A DNA stretch of 11,631 nt, taken from positions 1 to 11,631 of the forward strand of contig JBIJDM010000071.1 of the NCBI GenBank assembly GCA_044344145.1, in the 5' to 3' direction. The DNA is from JBAXGE01 sp044344145. Its GTDB lineage: Bacteria; Planctomycetota; Phycisphaerae; WQYP01. Shown here piece after piece: positions 5,974 through 11,275 of the stretch (within the stretch, counting starts at the first letter, position 1; each line of letters starts with the position of its first letter). Under the pieces are notes generated by a model. It did not search any database, was not told the DNA's origin, and saw nothing but the letters and a program-made list of their open reading frames with translations. The translations under genes were made by a program, and so were the position numbers.

Positions 5974-5985
5974 CTTTGTCGTTTC
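5952..5985 (+). terminator. Terminator-like hairpin of repeat copy 2
   Basis: CCCTTCAGTT (5952-5961) and AACTGAAGGG (5964-5973) are perfect inverted 10-mers, effectively a 9-bp stem with the loop TCCA. A moderately T-rich CTTTGTCGTTT follows. It is likely to end the lipoprotein transcript. Confidence 0.55.
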
Positions 5986-6059
5986 CAGCCCTAGATTGTT
6001 GCGATCCGCCAACGCTTGGCAGTCGAATCGGAGAAACCTCCGTTGCTTGCGGTGGCAGC
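5986..6059. other. Non-coding gap before the nitroreductase promoter
   Basis: The 5847-6236 interval lacks a convincing gene. Outside repeat 2 and the nitroreductase promoter/leader, this part shows only a small CGGAG/CTCCG hairpin near 6030-6043. Frames crossing it lack ribosome sites and recognisable protein features. Confidence 0.5.
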
Positions 6060-6088
6060 TTGTTTGCGCCCCGCCCGTCTGGTATACT
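6060..6088 (+). promoter_or_regulatory. Promoter of the nitroreductase gene (not of the repeat type)
   Basis: TTGTTT (6060-6065), 17 bases, TATACT (6083-6088, 5/6 match to TATAAT). The start would be near 6095, giving an unusually long leader of about 140 bases before the ATG at 6237. The spacer lacks the GGTTCAAAC core of the repeat modules. Confidence 0.6.
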
Positions 6089-6180
6089 GGTTGACGTGTT
6101 GGGACAGGGAAGCCGGTTGGCTGCGGCCCAGCACTTCGGATTCGAGGAACCCCTGACCTCGTTCAGCGAGACGCTTTGCG

Positions 6181-6230
6181 CGCTGGACTGAGCGTTTTTC
6201 TTGCGGGACACCTTTCCAGCATTGAAAGGT
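6181..6230 (+). promoter_or_regulatory. Structured leader: weak terminator-like hairpin and Shine-Dalgarno hairpin
   Basis: CGCT (6181-6184) and AGCG (6191-6194) can form a short stem directly followed by five Ts (6195-6199). Next, ACCTTTC (6210-6216) pairs perfectly with GAAAGGT (6224-6230) around a seven-base loop. The second arm contains the AAGG ribosome site of the gene starting at 6237. Translation could be limited by this stem. No known riboswitch consensus is recognised. Confidence 0.45.
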
Positions 6231-6236
6231 TCCGAG

Positions 6237-7007
6237 ATGAACGAGACGCTCCAGACCATCCACCGGCTCCACACTACCCACGGCAACTTCGACAAGCGGC
6301 CTTTATCGGCCGACGACTTGCAGGCAATCCTCGCTGCCAGTGTCCGCACTGCCAATGCCAGCAATGCTCAGAACTACGCGATCATCGTCGTTGAGGACCA
6401 GGGGGTGATGAAGGAAGTCGCTGGATATGTCGCGCCGGTGATGCTCCTGTACTGCGTGGACCTGCAGCGCAACATCGACCTGGCGCAACACCTTGGCTGC
6501 ACCTATTCGTATGACCCCGCATGGGCGATGCTTACCTGTGTAAGCGATGTGGCATTTGCGGCTCAGACCGCCGTCATCGCCGCACACAGTCTCGGTATCA
6601 ACAACCTTTTGACCAACGGCACGCAGCGCGGCGATCCGCGCCGCCTCTGGCGGTTACTCGACCTGCCCCCGCGTAATTGTTTCCCGACCGTCGCACTCTA
6701 TCTCGGGTACGCAACAACCCAGCCAGCCACCCGTTCGGCACGATTGACCGAGCCCGGCGTGATCCATCGCGGCAAGTATCAGCGGCCAGACAAGGCGGCG
6801 CTTGATGAACTCATCGCGCTCACCGATGCCCCGGAGTTTAGTCCGCCGGCATCCAGTCCTTGGCGGGAGGAGGGTCATCCTCACTTCCTGACGGCGTTTT
6901 TCAAGGGACCGGGTGTACGCGCCGCCAAGATGTATGGCCTGGCGGGAGCGGCCTTGGGTGAGGCCGGTATCTCGATCACTGCGACTGAACCTGCACCAGG
7001 TCAGTAA
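6237..7007 (+). CDS. Nitroreductase-family FMN-dependent oxidoreductase
   Basis: ATG 6237 is preferred over upstream non-ATG starts because AAGG (6226-6229) lies seven bases ahead; 256 aa. The nitroreductase fold is visible: TIHRLHTTHGNFDKRPLSADDLQAILAASVRTANASNAQNYAIIVVED (1-54), with the RxANASNAQNY segment at 37-47 corresponding to the FMN-phosphate-binding R.AxSxxNxQ motif. Then come a central helix DVAFAAQTAVIAAHSLGINNLLTNG (104-128) and the glycine-containing strand VALYLGYAT (152-160). The C-terminal tail from about 185 is longer than in many family members and has no motif I recognise. These enzymes reduce quinones, nitro compounds or other small molecules with NAD(P)H; the natural substrate here is unknown. 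The next gene follows after 61 bases on the same strand, so the two may be partly co-transcribed. The leader hairpins suggest regulation after transcription start. Confidence 0.88.
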   Translation: MNETLQTIHRLHTTHGNFDKRPLSADDLQAILAASVRTANASNAQNYAIIVVEDQGVMKEVAGYVAPVMLLYCVDLQRNIDLAQHLGCTYSYDPAWAMLTCVSDVAFAAQTAVIAAHSLGINNLLTNGTQRGDPRRLWRLLDLPPRNCFPTVALYLGYATTQPATRSARLTEPGVIHRGKYQRPDKAALDELIALTDAPEFSPPASSPWREEGHPHFLTAFFKGPGVRAAKMYGLAGAALGEAGISITATEPAPGQ

Positions 7008-7043
7008 CGAAACCACGAGCCCATTAGAGAACGGCGCACGAAA

Positions 7044-7049
7044 TATAAT
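7044..7049 (+). promoter_or_regulatory. Isolated consensus -10 box before the isomerase gene
   Basis: A perfect TATAAT lies 20 bases before the ATG at 7069, but no good -35 box stands 16-18 bases upstream. If used, the leader would be only about 13 bases yet still contain AGGAG. It may give the isomerase gene its own transcript. Confidence 0.3.
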
Positions 7050-7068
7050 CTAATCAGGAGCACTTCCA

Positions 7069-7941
7069 ATGAACAGTAGCCCCACCGAGTCACCACGTGG
7101 ACGTATCGGGATTCAGTTAGTGACGGTCTTGTGCAGCGCTTCGGACGATCTCCCCGGTACGTTGCAGGCGCTGCGCAAGCTGGGCTGCGCGGGCGTCGAA
7201 GTGGCGTTGCGCTTCGGCGGGATATTCGGCCGAACGCCCGCTGAATTCCGTCGTCTGCTCGACGATGCGGGCCTCCACTGCATTGGCGCAACGGCAAACG
7301 GCGAAGATCTCGCGTTGGAGACCACCTTGCCGCACACGCTCGACCTCGTCAGAGCGCTTGGGGGTCGCTATGTCCATCAGGCCGACCCCGCTGTTACCCG
7401 CGCAGAAGTAACTCTGGCCCCGGCCTGGGAACGGGCCGCGGAGCGATTCGCCAAGATGTCGGAGCGTGCCGCGACGTTCGACATGCACGTCGGTCTGCAT
7501 AATCACGCGGAAGAATTCGCCCCGCTCGACGATGGCCGCACCGGCTGGCAGATCGTCTTTAGCCGTACGCCCTACGACTTCTGTCACGAAATCGATACCT
7601 ACCACTGTATCGAAGGCGGTGGCGACCCAGTGTCCGAGGTCAAGGCATACCCGGGCCGCACGCGGGTCGCACATCTGAAGGAATTCCCCCGCACCACCGA
7701 GGACCCCAATGCCACAGACGATCCGATCAGCCCCGGCAAGAGGCTGAGGTCCTTCGGCACGGGCGACGTACCTTGGAAGCCGTTTGTGGAGGCCTGTCGT
7801 GCCGTGGGTGGTACAGAATGGTTCGTCACCGAACTTTGGATGGGCAACAAGGGTAACGCGGGGCGTGATCTGGAAGTGGCCGCAGCGATCGTGCGCTTCG
7901 CTCAAGACCTCCTCAACGATGCTGCCGGAGAGCGACGGTGA
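7069..7941 (+). CDS. Sugar phosphate isomerase/epimerase-like TIM-barrel protein
   Basis: 290 aa, ATG 7069 with AGGAG (7056-7060) upstream. The xylose-isomerase-like (AP endonuclease 2 superfamily) TIM barrel is well supported. It opens with IGIQLVTVLCSASDDLPGTLQALRKLGCAGVEVALRFGG (E44). The mid-barrel motif VGLHNHAEEF has H144, H146 and E148. HEIDTYH carries D176 and H179, RVAHLKEF carries H202 and K204, and FGTGDVPWKPFVEAC is the usual late-barrel loop. TEL ends with E255. These residues fit a divalent-metal site of the E/D/H/E type. Members isomerise or epimerise sugars, inositols or keto-sugars. The substrate cannot be told, although the downstream VOC gene and upstream nitroreductase suggest small-molecule metabolism. 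There is no signal peptide, so it should act in the cytoplasm. Assignment to the superfamily is confident. Confidence 0.9.
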   Translation: MNSSPTESPRGRIGIQLVTVLCSASDDLPGTLQALRKLGCAGVEVALRFGGIFGRTPAEFRRLLDDAGLHCIGATANGEDLALETTLPHTLDLVRALGGRYVHQADPAVTRAEVTLAPAWERAAERFAKMSERAATFDMHVGLHNHAEEFAPLDDGRTGWQIVFSRTPYDFCHEIDTYHCIEGGGDPVSEVKAYPGRTRVAHLKEFPRTTEDPNATDDPISPGKRLRSFGTGDVPWKPFVEACRAVGGTEWFVTELWMGNKGNAGRDLEVAAAIVRFAQDLLNDAAGERR

Positions 7942-7991
7942 ATGATGGAGTAGCCGGATCCCGCGCGACAGAAGATCAACGAAATATTGCG

Positions 7992-8030
7992 CGAAGGCTC
8001 GGTCGAAGCTGTCGCTTCGATGTGCCTTCG
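7992..8030 (+). other. Two-tier hairpin between isomerase and VOC genes
   Basis: CGAAGGC (7992-7998) pairs with GCCTTCG (8024-8030). Inside, TCGAAGC (8003-8009) pairs with GCTTCGA (8014-8020) around the loop TGTC. The two 7-bp stems are separated by a 4/3-base internal loop. There is no T-tract, but the diverged promoter module 6 begins right after it, as hairpins do before modules 1 and 3. Confidence 0.55.
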
Positions 8031-8070
8031 GGCCGTCGGCATTTAGAAAATTGATCCAGCATGCTACAAT
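8031..8070 (+). promoter_or_regulatory. Diverged repeat promoter module (copy 6)
   Basis: GGCCGTCGGCATTTAGA (8031-8047), 17 bases, then TGCTACAAT ending at 8070. It aligns without gaps to module 3 (GGCCATCAGTATTTACA ... TGCTACAAT) from the GGCC through the -10 box. The GTTCAAAC arm is degraded to GATCCAGC and the right arm is missing. It should drive the VOC gene at 8106. Confidence 0.5.
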
Positions 8071-8105
8071 AGTTCGGTTTCTCAAATCACATTCGGAGGT
8101 AAATC

Positions 8106-8582
8106 ATGGGACACAACGCCGCGCTCTTCGAACCACGGGTGAGTATTATTACGCTGGGCGTTGCCGACATGCGGCGTTCCATCGGGTTCTACCGTGATGG
8201 ACTCGGATTTCCTACGATTGCACCCGATGCGCCCGGGTGGACCATCTTCAAGACCGGCGGCGTGCGGCTGGCGCTCTACCCGCGCGATAAACTGGCTGCG
8301 GATATTGCGCCCGGGATGGGTGCTGGTGGCCCGGGATTCGGTGGCATCACGCTGGCGCACAACACGCGCACCCGCGCGGCGGTGGACGAGATACTGCGGT
8401 TGGCCGAGCGCGCCGGGGGTCGCATCCTCAAACCCGCCGCACTGGCCGACTGGGGCGGTTACAGCGGCTACTTTGCCGATCCCGATGGCTATCCGTGGGA
8501 GATCGCGTGGAGCGCCGATTGGAAGTTCACCGAAGATGGCACGCTTTGGGGAGGTTCGCTCGGTGAACCGCCCGCGCCATAG
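8106..8582 (+). CDS. VOC family (glyoxalase/bleomycin-resistance fold) protein
   Basis: 158 aa, ATG 8106 with a strong GGAGG at 8094-8098. Two beta-alpha-beta-beta-beta units are readable. The first is RVSIITLGVADMRRSIGFYRDGLGFPTIAPDAPGWTIFKTGGVRLALYP (residues 11-59). The second is FGGITLAHNTRTRAAVDEILRLAERAGGRILKPAALADWGGYSGYFADPDGYPWEIAWSADW (about 78-139). YFADPDGYPWEIAW is the typical VOC ending with its metal-ligand glutamate; H in ITLAHN may be another ligand. The first unit lacks the usual H/Q ligand near its start, so metal binding may differ from classical glyoxalase I. Many such proteins with a GYFADPDG.pWE motif are of unknown function. The diverged module 6 supplies a promoter, and the gene stands apart from the isomerase by 164 bases. 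Confidence 0.9.
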   Translation: MGHNAALFEPRVSIITLGVADMRRSIGFYRDGLGFPTIAPDAPGWTIFKTGGVRLALYPRDKLAADIAPGMGAGGPGFGGITLAHNTRTRAAVDEILRLAERAGGRILKPAALADWGGYSGYFADPDGYPWEIAWSADWKFTEDGTLWGGSLGEPPAP

Positions 8583-8616
8583 GCGCTGCCGTAAGAAATG
8601 TTACGTCGTGGTTGCT

Positions 8617-8651
8617 GGCTCAAACATAGGAAGATTATCCATTTGAACCGC
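8617..8651 (-). repeat. Degenerate inverted copy of the promoter module
   Basis: Read on the minus strand this is GCGGTTCAAATG, then GATAATC (plus 8633-8639), TTCCTAT and GTTTGAGCC. All elements of the module occur in the right order with short deletions between them. No clear -35 box remains and no minus-strand gene follows, so it looks like a decayed copy. It shows the repeat occurs in both orientations. Confidence 0.5.
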
Positions 8652-8791
8652 AATAGACCAAGCAGTCATAAGGGCCGCGAGCTATGACATTTTTCCACCA
8701 TTAAGCGAAGCGATGAAGGTATCCCGCGTCCTCCCGTATAACTACGGCCAGTCACCCCGATGTCATTGCCTATCTAGCCACCGGGGCCAGT

Positions 8792-8842
8792 GGTGTTTAC
8801 AGGGCGGTTCAAACGGGCGATAATCACCTTTCTGTGTTAACC
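8792..8842 (+). promoter_or_regulatory. Repeat promoter module copy 4
   Basis: TTTACA (8796-8801), 17 bases, GATAAT (8819-8824), with GTTCAAAC intact at 8807-8814. The right arm is replaced by GTGTTAAC (8834-8841), six of eight matches to GTTTGAAC. GGGGCCAGTG just upstream resembles the end of the hairpins before modules 1 and 3. The gene it serves starts at 8861. The rest of the 8583-8791 gap holds only the degenerate inverted copy. Confidence 0.75.
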
Positions 8843-8860
8843 CGTGCACAAGGAGCAACC

Positions 8861-9103
8861 ATGGCTGATTTCTTACCGCGTGATTCCAAGGGACGCATAC
8901 AAATTCGGGTCTGGTTCGGTCTGATTTGGTTGCTGGGCATGGTACTTATCATCACGGGGAGCTTTTTGATATTGGGGGGTTCTGCCGCTGGCGGGGGCGA
9001 TGACTTTGCCCGCGGGATGCGTTTGGGCATTGGGGCCGCGCAGTTGTCATTACTGATCGCAGCGATTAGTGCGGGCGTGATCTGGTTCAAACGCCGTCGT
9101 TAA
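8861..9103 (+). CDS. Small two-helix membrane protein, unknown function
   Basis: 80 aa from ATG 8861, chosen because AAGGAG (8850-8855) is five bases ahead; the in-frame GTG at 8834 would start inside the promoter's predicted transcription start. Two hydrophobic helices are visible, at about residues 18-40 (FGLIWLLGMVLIITGSFLIL) and 56-75 (LGIGAAQLSLLIAAISAGVI). They are joined by a glycine-rich loop SAAGGGDDFARGMR, and the protein ends with WFKRRR. The charge pattern suggests both termini are cytoplasmic. No family is recognised. It is the first gene after module 4. The next gene, also a membrane protein, has its own promoter, so a functional pairing is possible but unproven. Confidence 0.75.
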   Translation: MADFLPRDSKGRIQIRVWFGLIWLLGMVLIITGSFLILGGSAAGGGDDFARGMRLGIGAAQLSLLIAAISAGVIWFKRRR

Positions 9104-9122
9104 GATTGGTAGCTTCACCTAG

Positions 9123-9151
9123 TTGCCAGTTTAACCGTGTAATTGGATAAT
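9123..9151 (+). promoter_or_regulatory. Promoter of the zinc-ribbon membrane protein gene
   Basis: TTGCCA (9123-9128), exactly 17 bases, GATAAT (9146-9151). Both boxes are good, but the spacer lacks the repeat core, so this is an ordinary promoter. The start would be near 9158, with about 50 bases of leader. Confidence 0.55.
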
Positions 9152-9207
9152 AGGATTTTGAAATTAGGGCGCAGTTGATTGAATACATAATGGGCCAAAG
9201 ATAAATT

Positions 9208-9741
9208 ATGGTTCGTCGTATCATCTTCTGGGTTGTGATACTGCTGGCAGTCGGCGGCTGTTTTGCGTTGGGATTTGGTTGGGGCCAAAGCTGGCGATAT
9301 ACGCATACATGGACATGGGTTAATGGTGGAGAGATGTGGGAATTACGCTCAGACCGTGGACAGTTGTCTTTGGCACAACTCAGCACACACTATCTACCTG
9401 AGAAAACATACTATCATATCCGCGAACGGGTAGGGCATCCTGCAGAAGAATGCTGCCCGAGCAACATGCCGGTGCATCGGTGGGCTGGTTTTGACTACTC
9501 GGCGGTGCCCTGGACTACTTGCGGTGGGAGGACGCGCGCGTGGTTCGTGGGCGTGCCCTTTGCTCTCCCGATGGCGCTGTTGATACTGGTGCCATTATGG
9601 GGTTTGGCCTGCCTGTGGCGCCGGATGCGTCAACGCCAACGTGTGGTCAAGGGTTTGTGCGTGAAGTGTGGATACGACCTACGCGCCACACCTGAGCGCT
9701 GTCCGGAGTGCGGGCTGAAGGTAGGGAATACGGTACGCTAG
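9208..9741 (+). CDS. Membrane protein with planctomycete-type C-terminal zinc ribbon
   Basis: 177 aa from ATG 9208; the ribosome site is weak (CAAAG near 9195-9200), which is the main doubt on the start. A first membrane segment spans about 5-24. A central tryptophan-rich region (25-111), with an unusual ECCPSN cysteine pair, probably lies outside the membrane. A second segment spans 112-136, followed by the basic stretch RRMRQRQR. The C-terminus CVKCGYDLRATPERCPECG has C151, C154, C165 and C168 in a CxxC...CxxC ribbon. I know this tail chiefly from uncharacterised planctomycete membrane proteins, where it ends many otherwise unrelated sequences. Its function is unknown. The two-segment topology would put the ribbon in the cytoplasm if the N-terminus is also inside. 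This is the best taxonomic marker in the window. Confidence 0.85.
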   Translation: MVRRIIFWVVILLAVGGCFALGFGWGQSWRYTHTWTWVNGGEMWELRSDRGQLSLAQLSTHYLPEKTYYHIRERVGHPAEECCPSNMPVHRWAGFDYSAVPWTTCGGRTRAWFVGVPFALPMALLILVPLWGLACLWRRMRQRQRVVKGLCVKCGYDLRATPERCPECGLKVGNTVR

Positions 9742-9755
9742 TCACCTTGGTTATC

Positions 9756-9806
9756 GTTGTTTACAGGTCGAATCAAACGGGTGATAATCATCGCACTAGT
9801 ATGACT
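9756..9806 (+). promoter_or_regulatory. Repeat promoter module copy 5
   Basis: TTTACA (9760-9765), 17 bases, GATAAT (9783-9788). ATCAAACGGGT in the spacer keeps most of the conserved core. The right-arm position carries GTATGACT, a poor match to GTTTGAAC. No clear hairpin precedes it. The gene it serves starts at 9830. Confidence 0.65.
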
Positions 9807-9829
9807 CCATAACACGCTCAGGAGCCGGT

Positions 9830-10423
9830 ATGTCGCAGGGAATTAGACAACTTCACTGGGGCGTGGTTTCACCCGACACCATCATACCCCAGCTCGCGCG
9901 GTGTGCCATGGTGGTGGCCCTCTGGCCGGCACCGCACAATGCGGACGCATGTTTTGCTGATGCTGGCTTCCATGACTTCGCGGACCCCGATGACGCGTGG
10001 GATGAGCAGTGGAGCCGGATTGTTAACTGTGTCCTGCGGGAGCTAGAGCATCATGGCGCACCGCACATCCTGAGCGCGGCGGAAGTGTATGAATACGATA
10101 CTACGTCCATGCCCAGGGGCATACTGGGTTGGTTGCTGCCGAAAAGGCTGCCCCTGAAGAGAATGCCGTTATCACTGGTTGAGCAGATACTCTGGGTAAC
10201 CGCTGACAAGCGTTTCGGTGATGTGCTGGTCGAATTCGGCGCGCCTACCCGCGTGACTCTGTTAGCTGGCCGCGGTCATGCCATTCTGTGGGTGGGGTGG
10301 GCCGTAGCGGACACCCAGCCCGAGGCATTCGTGGAAGGTATCGCAGGCAGTTTGCCTGTGGTCAAAACCGATCTCGACTGGCAAGTACTCCTGCCCAACT
10401 TCACGCAAGGCAATCACCAGTAG
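9830..10423 (+). CDS. Uncharacterised 197-aa protein
   Basis: ATG 9830 with AGGAG (9821-9825) upstream. No family is recognised. The protein looks soluble, with several tryptophan-rich stretches: a start LHWGVVSPDTIIPQLARCAMVVALWPAP, an acidic ADPDDAWDEQWSRIVNCVLRELEHHG helix (about 51-76), a basic LLPKRLPLKRMPLSLVEQIL segment (about 103-122), and C-terminal strands RVTLLAGRGHAILWVGWAV and VVKTDLDWQVLLP. There is no signal peptide; LGWLLP is too short for a membrane segment. The gene has its own module (copy 5) and faces the convergent DinB-like gene, with about 100 bases between their ends. Pairs GTGGG/CCCAC (10448-10473) in that gap could form a weak terminator. Codon use resembles its neighbours. 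Confidence 0.75.
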   Translation: MSQGIRQLHWGVVSPDTIIPQLARCAMVVALWPAPHNADACFADAGFHDFADPDDAWDEQWSRIVNCVLRELEHHGAPHILSAAEVYEYDTTSMPRGILGWLLPKRLPLKRMPLSLVEQILWVTADKRFGDVLVEFGAPTRVTLLAGRGHAILWVGWAVADTQPEAFVEGIAGSLPVVKTDLDWQVLLPNFTQGNHQ

Positions 10424-10524
10424 GATATCGGCGTCTGCCAGTTGCTGGTGGGTAAATACCATGGACAATCCCACGGTAAGACAAGGGTTGTTGTTTTCTC
10501 TTGGCGCAATCCCGGTTGCTGCGG

Positions 10525-11010
10525 TTACACTTCCCACTTCGCCGCGCCGAAGCCGCGGCGTTTGCACTCCGCACTGATCTGGGCGACATGATGTTGCAGG
10601 TGCCGCAGGGCATAGATCATATTCGCCACGCGCGTGCGGGTGGGATTGGTGGCCGCGTTCTGGTGCAGCAGTCCGTCGTCGCCATTGTGCACGAGATAAG
10701 CGTCCGTCTCCGCAGCGACCGCGGCAATCTCTGCCAGCATTTGCACCCGCGTAGGCAGTTCGGAAATGGGTGATTTCCAGAACAAGACACCGCCGGGGCT
10801 CCATGGGAAATTCTCTCGCGTTGGCGCGATGTAGTAACGGGCACACAGGAGCGTGTGTAACGCGGCCCGGGCTGGCACTTCCGTCCAAATCCCGCCCTGA
10901 CCCCACGCCTCGTCGCTGAGGCGCTGCACGGCATCGGCCAACATCCGAAACCCCTCCGCATGTTCCTGCCGCAGGGCCTCGGTCACAGGTTGGGAAATGG
11001 CATTGTTCAT
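10525..11010 (-). CDS. DinB-like four-helix-bundle protein
   Basis: 161 aa. ATG at 11010-11008 is preferred to the in-frame GTG at 11025, because GGAG on the minus strand lies nine bases before the ATG. The sequence is helical throughout. An opening helix ISQPVTEALRQEHAEGFRMLADAVQRLSDEAWGQ is followed by a helix ARAALHTLLCARYYI, a helix RVQMLAEIAAVAAETDAYL, and a closing helix RVANMIYALRHLQHHVAQISAECKRRG. The HLQHHVAQ segment near the C-terminus resembles the R-H-xx-H-H metal-binding helix of the DinB/YfiT superfamily, whose members include thiol transferases and damage-induced proteins. Family membership is likely, the precise activity unknown. The gene is convergent with the 197-aa gene and downstream of the MFS gene on the same strand, separated by 265 bases that make an operon unlikely. 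Confidence 0.72.
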   Translation of the reverse strand: MNNAISQPVTEALRQEHAEGFRMLADAVQRLSDEAWGQGGIWTEVPARAALHTLLCARYYIAPTRENFPWSPGGVLFWKSPISELPTRVQMLAEIAAVAAETDAYLVHNGDDGLLHQNAATNPTRTRVANMIYALRHLQHHVAQISAECKRRGFGAAKWEV

Positions 11011-11144
11011 GTTGGGTTGCTCCACAGATATTGACTGCGCTCGCCAGTTGACTTGCAGACGGTGACGGTCGCTAACGACTACACCTTATCCTAGCAAATG
11101 ACGCGATACACGGCAAACTGTTGCTGACTCCGGCCGGGCAACTG

Positions 11145-11158
11145 CCCACCGCTGTGGG
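11145..11158. other. Small hairpin in the DinB-MFS gap
   Basis: CCCAC (11145-11149) and GTGGG (11154-11158) around CGCT. On the minus strand a second small GGGC/GCCC hairpin follows it. It might mark the end of the MFS transcript; no T-tract. The rest of the gap (11011-11275) shows nothing clear. Confidence 0.25.
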
Positions 11159-11275
11159 TGGATGTGGTCATCGTTTGACGATTCCGCGTGTGATTCCCTA
11201 CGCACGGTATGGGGATTGATTCAAGTGCCAGTATATCGGGCGTGAATGCTGCGTGTAGGGGTTATTCCGATTGCC

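Noticed and set aside
2682..5994. Two plus-strand frames sharing the peptide RFKRRTITPT
   Set aside because: The shared peptide is the hairpin repeat read in one frame; elsewhere the frames are shadows of the 104-aa and lipoprotein genes.
7117..8085. Long minus-strand frame of 322 aa opposite the isomerase gene
   Set aside because: It is a shadow of a gene with clear TIM-barrel motifs, is explained by high GC at third positions, and has no recognisable domain.
8598..8687. 29-aa frame starting at ATG 8598
   Set aside because: No ribosome site, and it runs through the degenerate inverted repeat copy.
8741..8765. GTCACCCCGATGTCATTG, resembling the hairpin repeat's TCACCCCGACAT
   Set aside because: Only a nine-base match, with neither the GCGGTTCAAACG core nor the CCCTTC hairpin beside it.
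9084..9093. GGTTCAAACG at the end of the 80-aa gene
   Set aside because: It encodes part of WFKRRR, has no -35 or -10 box at the right distance and no right arm, so the ten-base match may be chance.
2226..10430. Genomic island inserted at tRNA-Pro
   Set aside because: No integrase gene and no second copy of the tRNA 3' end was found in the window. The far end could lie outside.
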